Made by a program: the position numbers and the translations under genes. The notes beneath the pieces are model-generated. The model was given only the letters and a program-made list of their open reading frames with translations, was not told where the DNA came from and made no database searches. A DNA stretch of 27,636 bases from Ichthyophthirius multifiliis (Eukaryota > Ciliophora > Oligohymenophorea > Hymenostomatida), in NCBI RefSeq assembly GCF_000220395.1, contig NW_004086942.1, positions 1-27,636 on the forward strand, written 5' to 3'. Positions 10,894-21,877 of the stretch are shown piece after piece; position 1 is the first letter of the stretch, and each line of letters begins with the position of its first letter.

Positions 10894-13202
10894 ATGAATA
10901 AAGCAACAAATGTAGATGATAATAATGATGAATTAGACACTTTAGATGATTAAAATTAACCATACGATAATTTATTTAATGAGAATTAATAAGAATCAGA
11001 TAAATAAGAATAAGAAAATGACGATATAATTGTTTCAAATAAATAAAATTTAACATACGAATAATTATAAGATATATAATAAAAATAGTATACATAAAAA
11101 AATATTTATTAATTATTATTTTTTTTTTAAAAAAAAAAGAGTTTCATACATAAAAAAATTAAAATCTTAAAACGAATATTATAGAAATTAGTTAAAAAGT
11201 ATTGGTGTAGAAGTTGAAAAAATAATAGAAAAAAACATTTAAAAAAATCAATTGCAGAAAAATAATTAAAATTAAGGAGCATATTAAACAGAAAAAATAA
11301 GTAAAACTAAATACATATAATTATATATTTTTTTTTAAAAAAAATAATATTTAAATTCAAAAATAAAATATAACTTATTTTTACAAATAAATAAAAAAAT
11401 AGTATAAGCAAGATAAAAGCTAAATCAAAAAAATAAATAGACTAATGATTTAAAAAAGATATTATTAAAATTAAGTAATTCATAGGAATACATAGAAAAT
11501 AAACATAAGTAAAATATTTTAATTTTATTTAAATAATAATATAAAAAAAAATAGAATTGCTAGCTTATAAAACCAAATAAAAGAAAAAGATGATTAATCA
11601 AAAATAATTAAAAAATATTTTGAATATTAATAAAAAATTGAAAAAGATTATTAAGAATAAATTAAAGCTTATTAAGAATAATATAATTATGAGCAAAAAG
11701 TAAAATCTAAATGTATATTAAAATTAAATATATATATATAAAAAAAAACAGATATAGGAATTATAAGTAGAGATAAAATAATTAAAAAAAGATATAAAAT
11801 CTTTCTAAAAAAAAGCATAAGAAAGAGAAAAAGTATATAAAAATTAAGCTATTTCTTTTACTCACTTGGAAACTTATTTTAGAGGAGAGTCTTAAAAATT
11901 AGGTTATATAGGAAATCCTTTATAAGAATAACCATCTTAATTAAAGCATTTTGTCTAAAAAGCTGAAACATTAACAGAAGCAGATAAAAAGCTAAAAAAG
12001 GAAGTAAATTCTATTTATGTATTATCTAAAAAAAAAAAAAAAACTAAACAAAAAGTTTAATGAATAAAATTTTCAAAATTTAATAGAAGAAATAAGACAA
12101 TTATAAAAACAAAAACTTTAATAAGAAAAATTAAACAAAATTGAAAACGACAAATTTTAAAATATTCAAAAATAAATAAATTTTGAAAAAAAAGAACTCG
12201 AGTAAAGACTTAGAGAAAAAGGTTAAGAAGCTCATATAGCAATAAATAAGCTGAATGAAATGTTAAGATAAATAACAACAAAATCAGCTGCTATGATATT
12301 AAAAGTGCCAAATAATGCATCTTAAGTATTAACAGCATTAGATATAGATAAGAAAAAAAACATAAGAAGATTATTAATCGAAAATCATATATCGAAAAGA
12401 GGAATAGAAAGATTATTAACAGGTATTTATATATATTTAATCTTAATATTATTTTAAAATAGGACATATTTATGATTCAGATACTTTTATATTATTTGAT
12501 GATTCAGAAAATATGCATGAATTTTAAAATTATAGAATTTCAAAGATTAATATATATTCATTAAACAATAAAGTAGTTGGAATTTAAGCAATATATGAAT
12601 TAAACGATGATGTTATTGAAGGATTTTAACATATAGGAATAAATTAACTTAATAGTCCAAATATAATCAAAGAATAATTAGAGATTAAAAAAAATGATTA
12701 TATTAGATACATTAGTGGATTTATGAGTGATGGAATTGATTTTATTAAAATCGAAACTCATCTTGGAAATTTTATTTAAGTTGGGAAAACAGAAAATAAT
12801 CCTAATTAATAATAATTTAGACTTGAAATTAGAAAAGATAATAAACCTGTTAGTATTTTTGGAGTTTTAGATTAAAGATAATGTATAAATTAATTTTTTT
12901 ATTTATTTTTTTATTAATTTTTTGTAGTTTCTTAAACTGTAGATGATATGTATTTATGTTGTATTGGATTTGAAGTAAAATTGCCTTTCGATCCTATGAG
13001 AATTAAATCTAATATTCTAAATAATAATTTACTAAATTATAGTTGTATTTATAAAGATGAAACAATATAAGAAAAATTTGAAACAAATGATTATGAAAAT
13101 CAATAAAAAGTTAGAATTTAAAGAATTCTTATGTAAAGAAAATTAAATTATAGAAAAAAAATGCCTGAAATAAAAAGTTATAAATATAAAAGTTAAGTTT
13201 GA
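10894..13202 (+). CDS. coiled-coil protein with C-terminal jacalin-like lectin domain
   Basis: Eight exons give 639 residues: 10894-11087, 11140-11300, 11403-11508, 11555-11699, 11752-12003, 12056-12422, 12463-12882 and 12928-13202. The seven introns are 40-102 bases, all GT...AG, and the spliced length is an exact multiple of three. The N-terminus (about 1-65) is acidic and Gln-rich. Residues about 70-390 are rich in Glu, Lys, Gln and Leu, with heptad-like coiled coil (for example ELQVEIKQLKKDI and ELEQRLREKGQEA). Residues about 425-566 match the jacalin beta-prism pattern: ISKINIYSLNNKVVGIQ, then DYIRYISGFMSDGIDFIKIE, FRLEIRKDNKPVSIFG and YLCCIGFEV. Jacalin-related domains bind sugars such as mannose or galactose. 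No signal peptide is seen, so it is predicted cytosolic. The lectin assignment rests on this pattern, and the GG loop and terminal GxxxD sugar-binding residues are not clearly conserved. Confidence 0.82.
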
Positions 13203-13723
13203 ATTTATTAATAAATAATTTAATATTTTTTTTAGATATAAGCATTTTTATTTATTTTTTTTATATTTAAAAGAATTTATTTCTGAAATAAATATTATTG
13301 TTAATTTAAAAAATAAAATAAAAAAAAAATATCTTTTTAAAATAAAAAAAAAATATTATATAATAAGAATTATTTTTTTTCAATTATTTTAATTTAATTA
13401 ATTTCTTTTCTTATTTTTTTTTTTTTTAATTAAATAAATATAAATATATAATTTTATTTTTAATATTAATTTTTAGTTTATATTTATATTTTAATATAAT
13501 TTTTAAATGTATCAATGTTTAAAAAAACAATTTTTTTTTGTTAGAAATATTCACAAAATTAATTAAATATTTAAAATTTAAATAAAAATTTAATATTAAA
13601 TTTTAACGAAAAATTAAAAAAGAAAAAAAAACAAAAAATAAACAAAATAAATCAAAAAAGAAACCAAAAAAACAAATAATAACTAACAAAAAAAATTAAA
13701 TAAAATCCAAAATAAATAATAAT
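13203..13723. other. A/T-rich intergenic region and A-rich leader
   Basis: No gene is visible. T-rich DNA up to about 13590 gives way to an A-rich stretch with scattered C (AAACAAA-type) running into the next ATG, which looks like a 5' untranslated leader. Confidence 0.6.
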
Positions 13724-16700
13724 ATGATGTAAAATTAATATTTATAATAAGCATTACATTCACCTCATTCTCCAATGATTCGATAAAAAAGCGAAGCTAC
13801 TAATTTCACCTAATATTTATAATAATAAAGCAAATCATATTTACCATAAAGATACTTGACAAATCAAAGTACCTCTCCTTCTCCACAATAACAATATTAT
13901 TACAATAAAAATTATCAAAACAATTCTCCACATACAATATAAACAGAAGTAATGAAGACTTAAACGCCCTAAAGTTATGAAAATTTTGATTTTATTTCTT
14001 AAAACAGTGGATTAGATATAAATTCAAATTAAAGCTTTTATAATTAATAAAATAAGAACGAAATTTTTTAAAAACCGTTATTTTAAAATAAGTCTTAAAA
14101 AACTTTAAGTTATGGAAATACTCTACCATTTAATAATAATAGCTAAACATTTAATGAATAAACCCTTAACATGTTTTCGAATACTTTTAAAGGAAAATCA
14201 TATTTAAATAAATAAAAATCTATTAATAATAATAATTCTTCTACCCTTTCTTTACAAAAGAAAGTTACTTTAGAGCCTGTAGTTATTTGCAGATAAATGT
14301 CAATACACCATACTCCAAGTAATTAAAATAATGATAACACTTATAATTAAAATTTTCAAAAAGATTAAGATGAATAGGAAATATAATATAATAAAATTAA
14401 TAATAAAACAATATTTGATAATCATAATTTTTATGTTCCCAAAAATAAAACAAATAAAGACATGAATTTAAATAATTATAAGAATAATTAATTTCATCAA
14501 TAGTTTTAGAATTTAGAAAAATAAATAAATTAATTAAAAGATATAGATTAATATTAACAATAAAATATACATTTTACATAATAAAAACAAATGTTTTTTA
14601 ATTAATAAATATAATAATAGCGACAATAGCTTTAAAACAAAGGATTATAATAGTTTTAACCTAAAAGTGACAGCCATATATAGTTAATTTCCTAATTTAA
14701 AAAGGATAACATCCTTAAAGACAAATTAAATAATTAATAAAAAGTAATCTTAATAAATAATAATCTTGAATAATTAACTTTTGTAGATAATAAATTATAA
14801 TTTAATAATAACTATTTTGAAAACAAAGAAAATATTTGTAGCAATAACTGTATAGAGAACGTATAATAAGCAAACAAAGTTAGCCAAGAAAAATATTTTA
14901 AATCTATAAATGGTATAAATAAAAGCAACTAATTAAATTATATAAATTAAGAAAAAACATAAAATTTCGTTTGTCTAAAATAACAAGATAAGAATACACA
15001 TATAAAGCAAGAAGTATAATTTTATTTTTATTTTAATAAAAAAACCAAATTATATAAATTTAAAGAAATTGTAAAAATCCTCAAAGTAATAATAAGACAT
15101 TGAAAATTTTTTTTTAATTGAAAGTAGTAATTTAAATGAAGTAAACAAAATAAAAATTGAAAAAAATTTAATTTATATAAAAATTAAAAGTAATGCAACA
15201 GTAATTCTTCAAAAAAAAATACAAGTTTTCAAGAAGAAAAACAATAGACACCAAGCTTTAAAGATATTCCAATAACAAATACTAATGAATAACTATAAAA
15301 AAACACAAATCCTAATCAGACAACGCCTTTTACAAAAAATGAAGATTTATAAAATAAAAACTCATAAACAAATATCAAATAAAATATAGAACATTAATAG
15401 ATAAAAACACCATCTAATTTTCAAAAATAATAATTAGAAAACATAAATGAGAAAGAAAGTGAAAACTCATCTACAACACAAGAATAAAATTCTAGTTCAA
15501 ATAAAAATTATTAATAATAATAATAATAGTAATAGTAATTTTAATAAAAGTAATAATCTATTCATAAATTAAGCAACGCTAAGTAAAATTTTTAAGAATT
15601 TTCTAATAATTTAAAAGAAAATAACTACGGAAATACTTCTCATTTCGGAATTGTTACAGGCAGCTAAGAAAAATAAAATTAAGAATATAATATTTAAATG
15701 GAAAATTCAAGCTTTTAATAAATCGAAAGTAATTTTAAGAAAAACAAAAACCTCTCAGTTAATATTTTCTCAGATTTAACATTAAGCAAACTTGAAGAAA
15801 ATTTTTAAAAAGAAGAAATAAATAATCTATAAAATGAATAAGAATAAGAAAATTAATAAATATAAGAATACACTATGAATTCTCGAAATGATGAAAAACC
15901 TAAAAAAAATTAATAAATAATATATGAAAGTTTATAATAAGATTAAATGATATAAAAAAAAAATGAAGAAGAAAGAAAAAAATACTAAAATAGTACAGTT
16001 GTTTTTGAGAAAAATACAGATTCTTAAAGAAAGGAGGTATGTACATAAAAAATAAACAAGAATGAAGATACAAATATTTGTAGAAATTTAACTATAGAAA
16101 TGTAACAAGAAATAAAATAAGAGGATTAATAATAAAGCAAAAAACTAATCGAAATGAAATCACCTGTTTAAATAGAAAATAAAACTCCTTAAAATTAAAA
16201 TAGTTAAAGAAATTCAATTCATATTTCTAAAACAATTCTTAAAAATTCAATAAATTCACCTATTTCATCATCTTTGAAAGTATTTTTTTTATTTTCCCCT
16301 TACAAAATTTTTATTTAAATAAAATAAAAATATTTAGAAATCTCTTAAAAAAATAGCTTTTAAAGAAGAAAATGAAGTAAAAGTTTTCGAAAAAGATTCT
16401 CCTTCTAAAATAAGAAGATCTTTTAGTCTTTCTAGTTTTGAAAATTAAAATAAATTAAAAAAAGATGAAAAAAAATTATAAAATCTTTATTCAAATAAAA
16501 AATCTGACAAAGAAGAATTAAAAAAATATGATGATTATATGAATGATTAATAAAATAATAAATAATATTAAAAAGATGAAGAAAAAGAAGAAGAAGAAGA
16601 AAAAATAAAAGATGAAAAAGAATAATAATAAAAAAATGAAAATAATTTTTCAATTTAAAAATAAACTAGTATCAAAAATGAAAAATCATCTGAACAATAG

Positions 16701-16970
16701 CAATTTGTTACGGATTCACCTAAAATATAGTTCATTAAAAAAGTTGAAATTCAACCCAGATTAATTAATTTTTCAAAAACAATTACTGATAATAGGAAAT
16801 TAAAAAAATAAAAAACCATGAGTACTATATTTAATAAATATATTAATTTATAACTATTATATATTATAAATTTTCTTGTTACAAATTTTATTTTAATTTA
16901 TTTTATTTAAAAAAAAAAAAAAAAAGATTTTCTTGAATATGCTAAAATCGCAAAAAAAAATTAAAATTGA
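13724..16970 (+). CDS. 993-residue Asn/Gln/Ser/Lys-rich low-complexity protein
   Basis: I do not recognise a family. Exons are 13724-15013, 15066-15140, 15191-16279, 16338-16821 and 16927-16970. Introns are 52, 50, 58 and 105 bases, and the spliced frame is exact. The last intron and short last exon are the least certain. The protein is hydrophilic throughout, with no signal peptide or membrane helix. The first ~150 residues contain many SP/TP sites (HSPHSP, TSPSPQ, KTQTPQ), which suggests proline-directed phosphorylation. A polyglutamine run, coded by mixed TAA and TAG, lies near residue 562. A Ser-rich block (SFSLSSFEN) precedes an acidic-basic segment, DEEKEEEEEKIKDEKE, near residue 899. 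Such composition fits a disordered scaffold or RNA/cytoskeleton-associated protein, but function is unknown. Confidence 0.8.
15509..15537 (+). repeat. polyglutamine tract coded by TAA/TAG
   Basis: An almost unbroken row of TAA and TAG codons, read as about nine Gln followed by Phe and more Gln, within the low-complexity gene. In the standard code this would be wall-to-wall stops. TAG interruptions of the TAA run resemble the interruptions that stabilise codon repeats. Confidence 0.85.
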
Positions 16971-17268
16971 ATAAAGAAAAAATAGTATAAAATAAAAAAG
17001 TAGTATGTGTTTATAAATTTTATTAATTATGTTATTTTTTTTTAATGTCTTTGTTAATAATTTTTGTATAAATTTTGTTATTAAAATTAAAATAAATAAA
17101 CCAAAATAATGAAAAAAAAAAAAAAAAAACCAATAAAAATAATTAAGTATGATTATGAATAACTTAATAAATTATATAATTATAGTTATAAATTAATAAA
17201 AAATAAACTTATTTTATTTTAATTAAAAGAAAATTAAAATATATATATATATATATAACTAAATAAAA

Positions 17269-17697
17269 ATGGGTTGTTTTCTAAATAGAAGTAATAATAT
17301 ATAACCAAAATAAATGCCGAATAAGTAAATAAAATCAAAAGCGTAATTAGAATATGAATTAAATAATTGTTACTATTATTTTAACAACATATCGAACTAA
17401 TTAATAAAATCCGAATAAAATATAAATTTATTTACTGATAAAGATATAAAATAAAAAGATTATTATGATGCATATTAAAATTATTTAAAAGAAGCTACAA
17501 ATTAAAAATTAATAGATGAATTTTAAAGTTTTTTTAAAGCGATTGATGAAGCAAAATAATTATTTCCTTAATTACTAAATTAATGCTCAAAATTACAATA
17601 ATAACTTCCTAAAAGAAAAAAAGATATTATTGGATTTTAAAAATAAATATAAATTTATCTATAGTATTGTTAAAATATATAAACTACATCACAATGA
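17269..17697 (+). CDS. small protein with MGC acylation-type N-terminus
   Basis: A single-exon 142-residue protein ending at TGA 17695-17697. It begins MGCFLNRS: Gly2 and Cys3 fit N-myristoylation plus palmitoylation, although Asn rather than Ser/Thr stands at position 6. The body is hydrophilic and helical, rich in Gln, Lys, Asn and Asp, with motifs such as YYDAYQNYLKEA and FFKAIDEAKQLFPQLL that look like amphipathic helices. No transmembrane segment is visible. I recognise no family. A membrane-tethered peripheral protein is the best inference. The TA tract at about 17239-17257 lies directly upstream. Start choice is supported by the AAATAAAAATGG context and by the N-terminal motif itself. 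Confidence 0.75.
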
Positions 17698-18406
17698 TAA
17701 ATTATAAATTTTAGATAAATATATATTGTTTAAATATTTGTTTTCTTTATTTTATAATTATATAGTTGTTTTTTTATAATGAATAATAATATAATAATTA
17801 TTTGGTGTAATATATATTTAAATTTTCAATATATAATTATTTTTATATTAAATTAATTGTAAAATTACAATATACATTAATAATTTATATCTTAATTATA
17901 TATATATTTTATATATAATATAGGATTATTATTATAATATTAATTATTCAATATCGTAAAAAAATATATATATTAATAGTAATAATTAGTATTAATTAGA
18001 ATAGTTTAATTCTATATTTGAAAATTGTCAACTAAAAATAAGATAAATTTATATTTAGTTAAATTGATAACTTATAAAATTAACGCATTATTCTATTGAT
18101 TTACTTAAAAAAATTTAAAATATTCTAATAGCTCTATAACTTTATGTAACATTAAAAAAATATAAAAATAAGATTTTCAATTTTTAAAAATATTATTTTT
18201 ATTAAATAAAAATATAAATTATACATTATCTATTTTATTACAAAATTAATTTAAATAAAATATTTTTTTTTTTGTCAATATTTTAATTATTTAGGAAGTT
18301 TAAATATAAATTTATTATAAAATTATTTATTAATTTTTCATTAATTTTTTTAATTTAATAAATATATGTATTATATATTTAATAAAAAATAAATTATAAA
18401 ATAAAA
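17698..18406. other. A/T-rich intergenic region
   Basis: I see nothing coding. The stretch is nearly pure A/T, with short imperfect palindromes of TATATA type and no conserved motif that I can name. It separates the small acylated-protein gene from the kinase gene. Confidence 0.65.
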
Positions 18407-20071
18407 ATGGAAATACATTACGGACTAATAATAGCAAATAAATTTCATTTGGAAGAAAAACTAGGATAAGGATCATTTGGTTTAATATATCGTACCCAAA
18501 ATTTACAAAACAAATAAATATATGCAATAAAATTTGAAAAACGTTCAAAAAAACAATAAAATATGTTAATACGTGAAATAAAAGTACTAACAGAATTAAA
18601 AGACGAAAACGGCTTTGCAAGGCTAGTAGCATATGGAAAAATTGAAAATTATAGTTACATAATAATGAGTCATTTAGGCAGAAATTTAGAATAATTATTG
18701 AAAATTTGTGGAAATAAATTTACTTTATAAACAGCGTTATATGTAGCAGATTAAATGTTAAGCAGAATAGAAATATTACATAATCATAATATTATTCATA
18801 GAGATATAAAACCTGAAAATTTTGTGATTGGTTAATAAGGAAACTATAAAAATGTTTATTTAATTGACTTCGGTTTAGCAAAATATTACAAAGATAATGA
18901 AAATAACCATATTAAAATGTGTGAAAAAAAAGGAATGATAGGTACTGTTAGATATGCAAGTACAAACGCTCATTTAGGAAATGAATAATCAAGAAGAGAT
19001 GATTTAGAAAGCATTGGTTATGTAATAATATATTTAATAAGAGGTAAATTACCTTGGTAGTCTATTCAAGCTGCTTGTAAAGAATATAAATTTGAGAAAA
19101 TAAAATAAATGAAAATGAATAACTAAATAGAAACTTATTGTGAAGGATGTCCTTTAGAGTTAACGGAATATTTTAAAATTATAAAAAAATTGGATTTTTG
19201 TGATAAACCAAATTACACTGAATTAAAAAATTTACTTAAAAAAGCACTTTTTGTGGAAAAACAAAGCACTGATGTTCATAATTTTAATCTTGATTGGGAG
19301 AATTTACCTGAATATAAAAAAGTTAAAAAATATCGTGAAAGTTAAACTGAAGTTTAAATTAAATAAAACATTGCTACTAGTATTAAAAGTCTTAAAAAAT
19401 AATCTCCAACTAAAAATATGACTTCTGCTTAAAGAACTATAAAAGAATCTTTTAATAATATTATTAATTCTTAATCAAATATAAAAAATATGGATTTAAA
19501 TCTTATTTAATAATTAAATTTGAAAAATGAAGCTTCTAAAAGTACTAAAAAAAATCAAGTAAAATAATTACAATCCTAAATTTCATAAAAAAATATTAAT
19601 ATAAAACAATAAAAATCGTCTCAATAATTACTTTATTTACCCAAAACTAATCAATCTATTTAAAGTATTGTATAAAGATCTACAAATTCAAAACTTAATA
19701 ATTACAGTTTATCAGATTCCGATTTTATTGAAGATGAAGTTAGTATTTAATTCAATACTTTAATTGATAGAAATTAATATTGTTTAAGCACTTAAGAAAT
19801 TAGGAAAGATATAAGATATTCGAGCTAAGTAGCACTTTAAAGTCATAATGATTTTGATCTTGGAGAATATTAAAGAAGTAGAATGTATTAAATGAACCCT
19901 TCTTTAGTTTATTTAGAAGAAGAATATAATCTAAATTTGTAGAAACACAATTCGAATATTAATAGTCATAAAACTTATAATTCTTAAGGGGATGAAAATC
20001 TTACTGAGTCTAATAGTGGAATATAAGTTAATATTTAAAGTATTCCTATAAAAGCTTTTAATCAAATGTGA
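18407..20071 (+). CDS. casein kinase 1-type serine/threonine kinase with long tail
   Basis: A single-exon 554-residue protein kinase of the CK1 family. Residues ~11-290 form the catalytic domain. The glycine loop is LGQGSFG (19-25), followed by the ATP-anchoring Lys42 (YAIKFEKR) and Glu57 of helix C. The catalytic loop is HRDIKPEN with D133, and the metal-binding DFG is at 154-156. CK1 hallmarks are RYAST in place of APE, the [10 protein letters not shown] segment and the GKLPWQ motif, so it is predicted active. The ~260-residue C-terminal tail is rich in Ser, Gln, Asn and Lys and holds several acidic Ser clusters ([11 protein letters not shown]), like the autoinhibitory tails of CK1 delta/epsilon. 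Substrates cannot be inferred. The gene converges on the coiled-coil gene, 366 bases away. Ciliates carry many CK1 paralogues, so a specific symbol is not justified. Confidence 0.95.
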
Positions 20072-20437
20072 TGGATGGAGGAATGATATTGATTTTTTAT
20101 TTTTATATATACTTTCTAAACTTAATTGATAAATTTATATTGTAAAATTAAATAATTCTATTTTATTATGTATTTATGAATAAATAAATATATTTAAAAT
20201 TATTTATAACTAGTAAAATTCATTATATAAATTTCTATTTTATTTAAATATAAATTATCTAATAATGAAATTTTTAAATGTTTTCAATAAAATATTAAGA
20301 TTAAAAAATAAAATAAATAAATAATTCTTTATACAAATAAAAAATAAAATAATGATATATTTTTATTAACATTTCTTTTTTTATTAATATAAACTTTTGT
20401 TTTATATCAATTATAAAATTAATTATTAAGTTGTATT
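20072..20437. other. convergent intergenic region
   Basis: This is the 3' flank shared by the plus-strand kinase gene and the minus-strand coiled-coil gene. A short G-rich patch (GATGGATGGAGGAATGA) directly surrounds and follows the kinase stop. The remainder is A/T. No RNA gene is visible. Confidence 0.6.
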
Positions 20438-21426
20438 TCAAAATCTTTAAAATTTTAAATGCTTTTGTAATTAAAAATTATCTAAAAGTTTTATAAGAAC
20501 CCTTTCAGCAGTTTCTAAATCAATTAATTTTTCAGCCAATATTCGCAATGCATCTAATTTTGAATTAACTCTTAAAATATTAAGTATAGTATTAATAAAA
20601 TTTTAGTTTTCATCATTTTTTATTTCCAAATAATCCTAAATAGTTTATTTTAACCATTTCCAGGATTATTTTAAACTGGGTTAATTATTCTAGAAAAAAA
20701 AATCAGGATGACATTTAACAACCATTTAAGTAATACATTCTGTAAATTTACTTAAATTTTTATTTTCTTCTTTTAAATTTTAAATAATTTATGGCAAATA
20801 TTCTATATTATCATTCTTAAATAAACTTTGAATTTCTTACAAAACAAATTATTTTTTTTACATTTTATTATTGTTTTTTAATAAGTTTTCTTAGTTTTGT
20901 TAAAAGTCGAATTATTTATTTGAATATTCAAATGAATCTTTGCTTTCTCTAATATTTTATTATTCTAATAAAAAATGTATTTTTTATTCTAGTTCGATTT
21001 TTTCTTTATCATATTGTATTTATAATATATTATATTATTTTTATATTTCTAATATGCTTTCTTTTTATTATGCATTTTCTTCTTATAATTAAAAAATTAT
21101 CTAGTTTAATTCAAATATTTAATTTAGCTAAATTAACGCATATTTTCTTAATTTTCCTTTAATTTAATTAGTTCTTTTTAGTTTCTTTCTAATGCTTCTT
21201 ATAATTCTGATGTATAATTTTACATTTAATTTAATAATTCATTTTTTTAACCTAGCTTTTCAATTAATTATCGGTATGTTTTTTTGTTTTCTGTTGAAAT
21301 TTCGAATGATTATTCTTATGATTTTTAATGGGTTTTGTTTATTAATTCTTCGGAATTAGCTTATTCGAAATAACTTTCCTAGTTTTTTATATCTTTATGA
21401 ATTTTATTTATTGCTTAATTATTCAT
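20438..21426 (-). CDS. coiled-coil protein, unknown function
   Basis: Minus-strand gene of 310 residues, with exons 21426-21138 and 21081-20438. A 56-base intron (21082-21137, GT...AAG on the minus strand) exactly repairs the change of frame. Without it, the downstream protein-like frame could not be reached. Residues about 15-175 are coiled coil rich in Glu, Gln, Lys and Asn (for example YRQLIEKLGQKNELLNQ and EIQKQYNILQIQYDKEKIEL). The C-terminal ~130 residues look globular and helical, with conserved-looking elements such as MVVKCHPDFFF, SWKWLKQTIQDYLEI and LRILAEKLIDLETAERVL. The combination resembles centrosomal or basal-body coiled-coil proteins, but that is only analogy. No membrane segment is visible. 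Confidence 0.82.
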
Positions 21427-21877
21427 TATTTGTAAATTAGATATTTTTATAAAACGACTAATAATTTGTATTGTTATTAATATATTTTTAAAGATTTATT
21501 TATGTATTTAAAAATTTTATATTAATCTGTTTCTTTTTTTTAAATTTTTAAAAATAATTTAAATTTTTTTTTTTTAAAAAAAAAAAAATTATAATAATTT
21601 TACATTCTACTTGTATATAAAACTAATAATAATATTTAATTATTATTTATTTTTTGTTATACCAAAAAAGAAGAAAAGAAAAAAAAGAAAACTTTTTTTA
21701 TTTAATTATAAATTTAATATTATTTTATATAAAAAAAAACAAATAAATAAAATAATTTTTTAATATAATATTAAATAAAATTATATATAATAACAAATAT
21801 ATTTATTTACTCGTGTTTATATAAATTATTGAAAAAAATAATTAGCAAACTATGGATAGAATAAATTAAAAAATAAA
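21427..21877. other. A/T-rich spacer between two minus-strand genes
   Basis: This is the 5' flank of the coiled-coil gene and the 3' flank of the INTS6-like gene. T and A homopolymers dominate. A purine-rich patch with runs of AAGAAAAG occurs at about 21666-21692. No gene is visible. Confidence 0.6.

Noticed and set aside
16432-16653. Phe/Leu-rich minus-strand ORF
   Set aside because: It is the complement of the Lys/Glu-rich segment of the low-complexity gene, so its hydrophobicity is an artefact.
18330-18632. Hydrophobic minus-strand ORF
   Set aside because: It is antisense to the glycine-loop and Lys42 region of the kinase domain, which is clearly the real gene.
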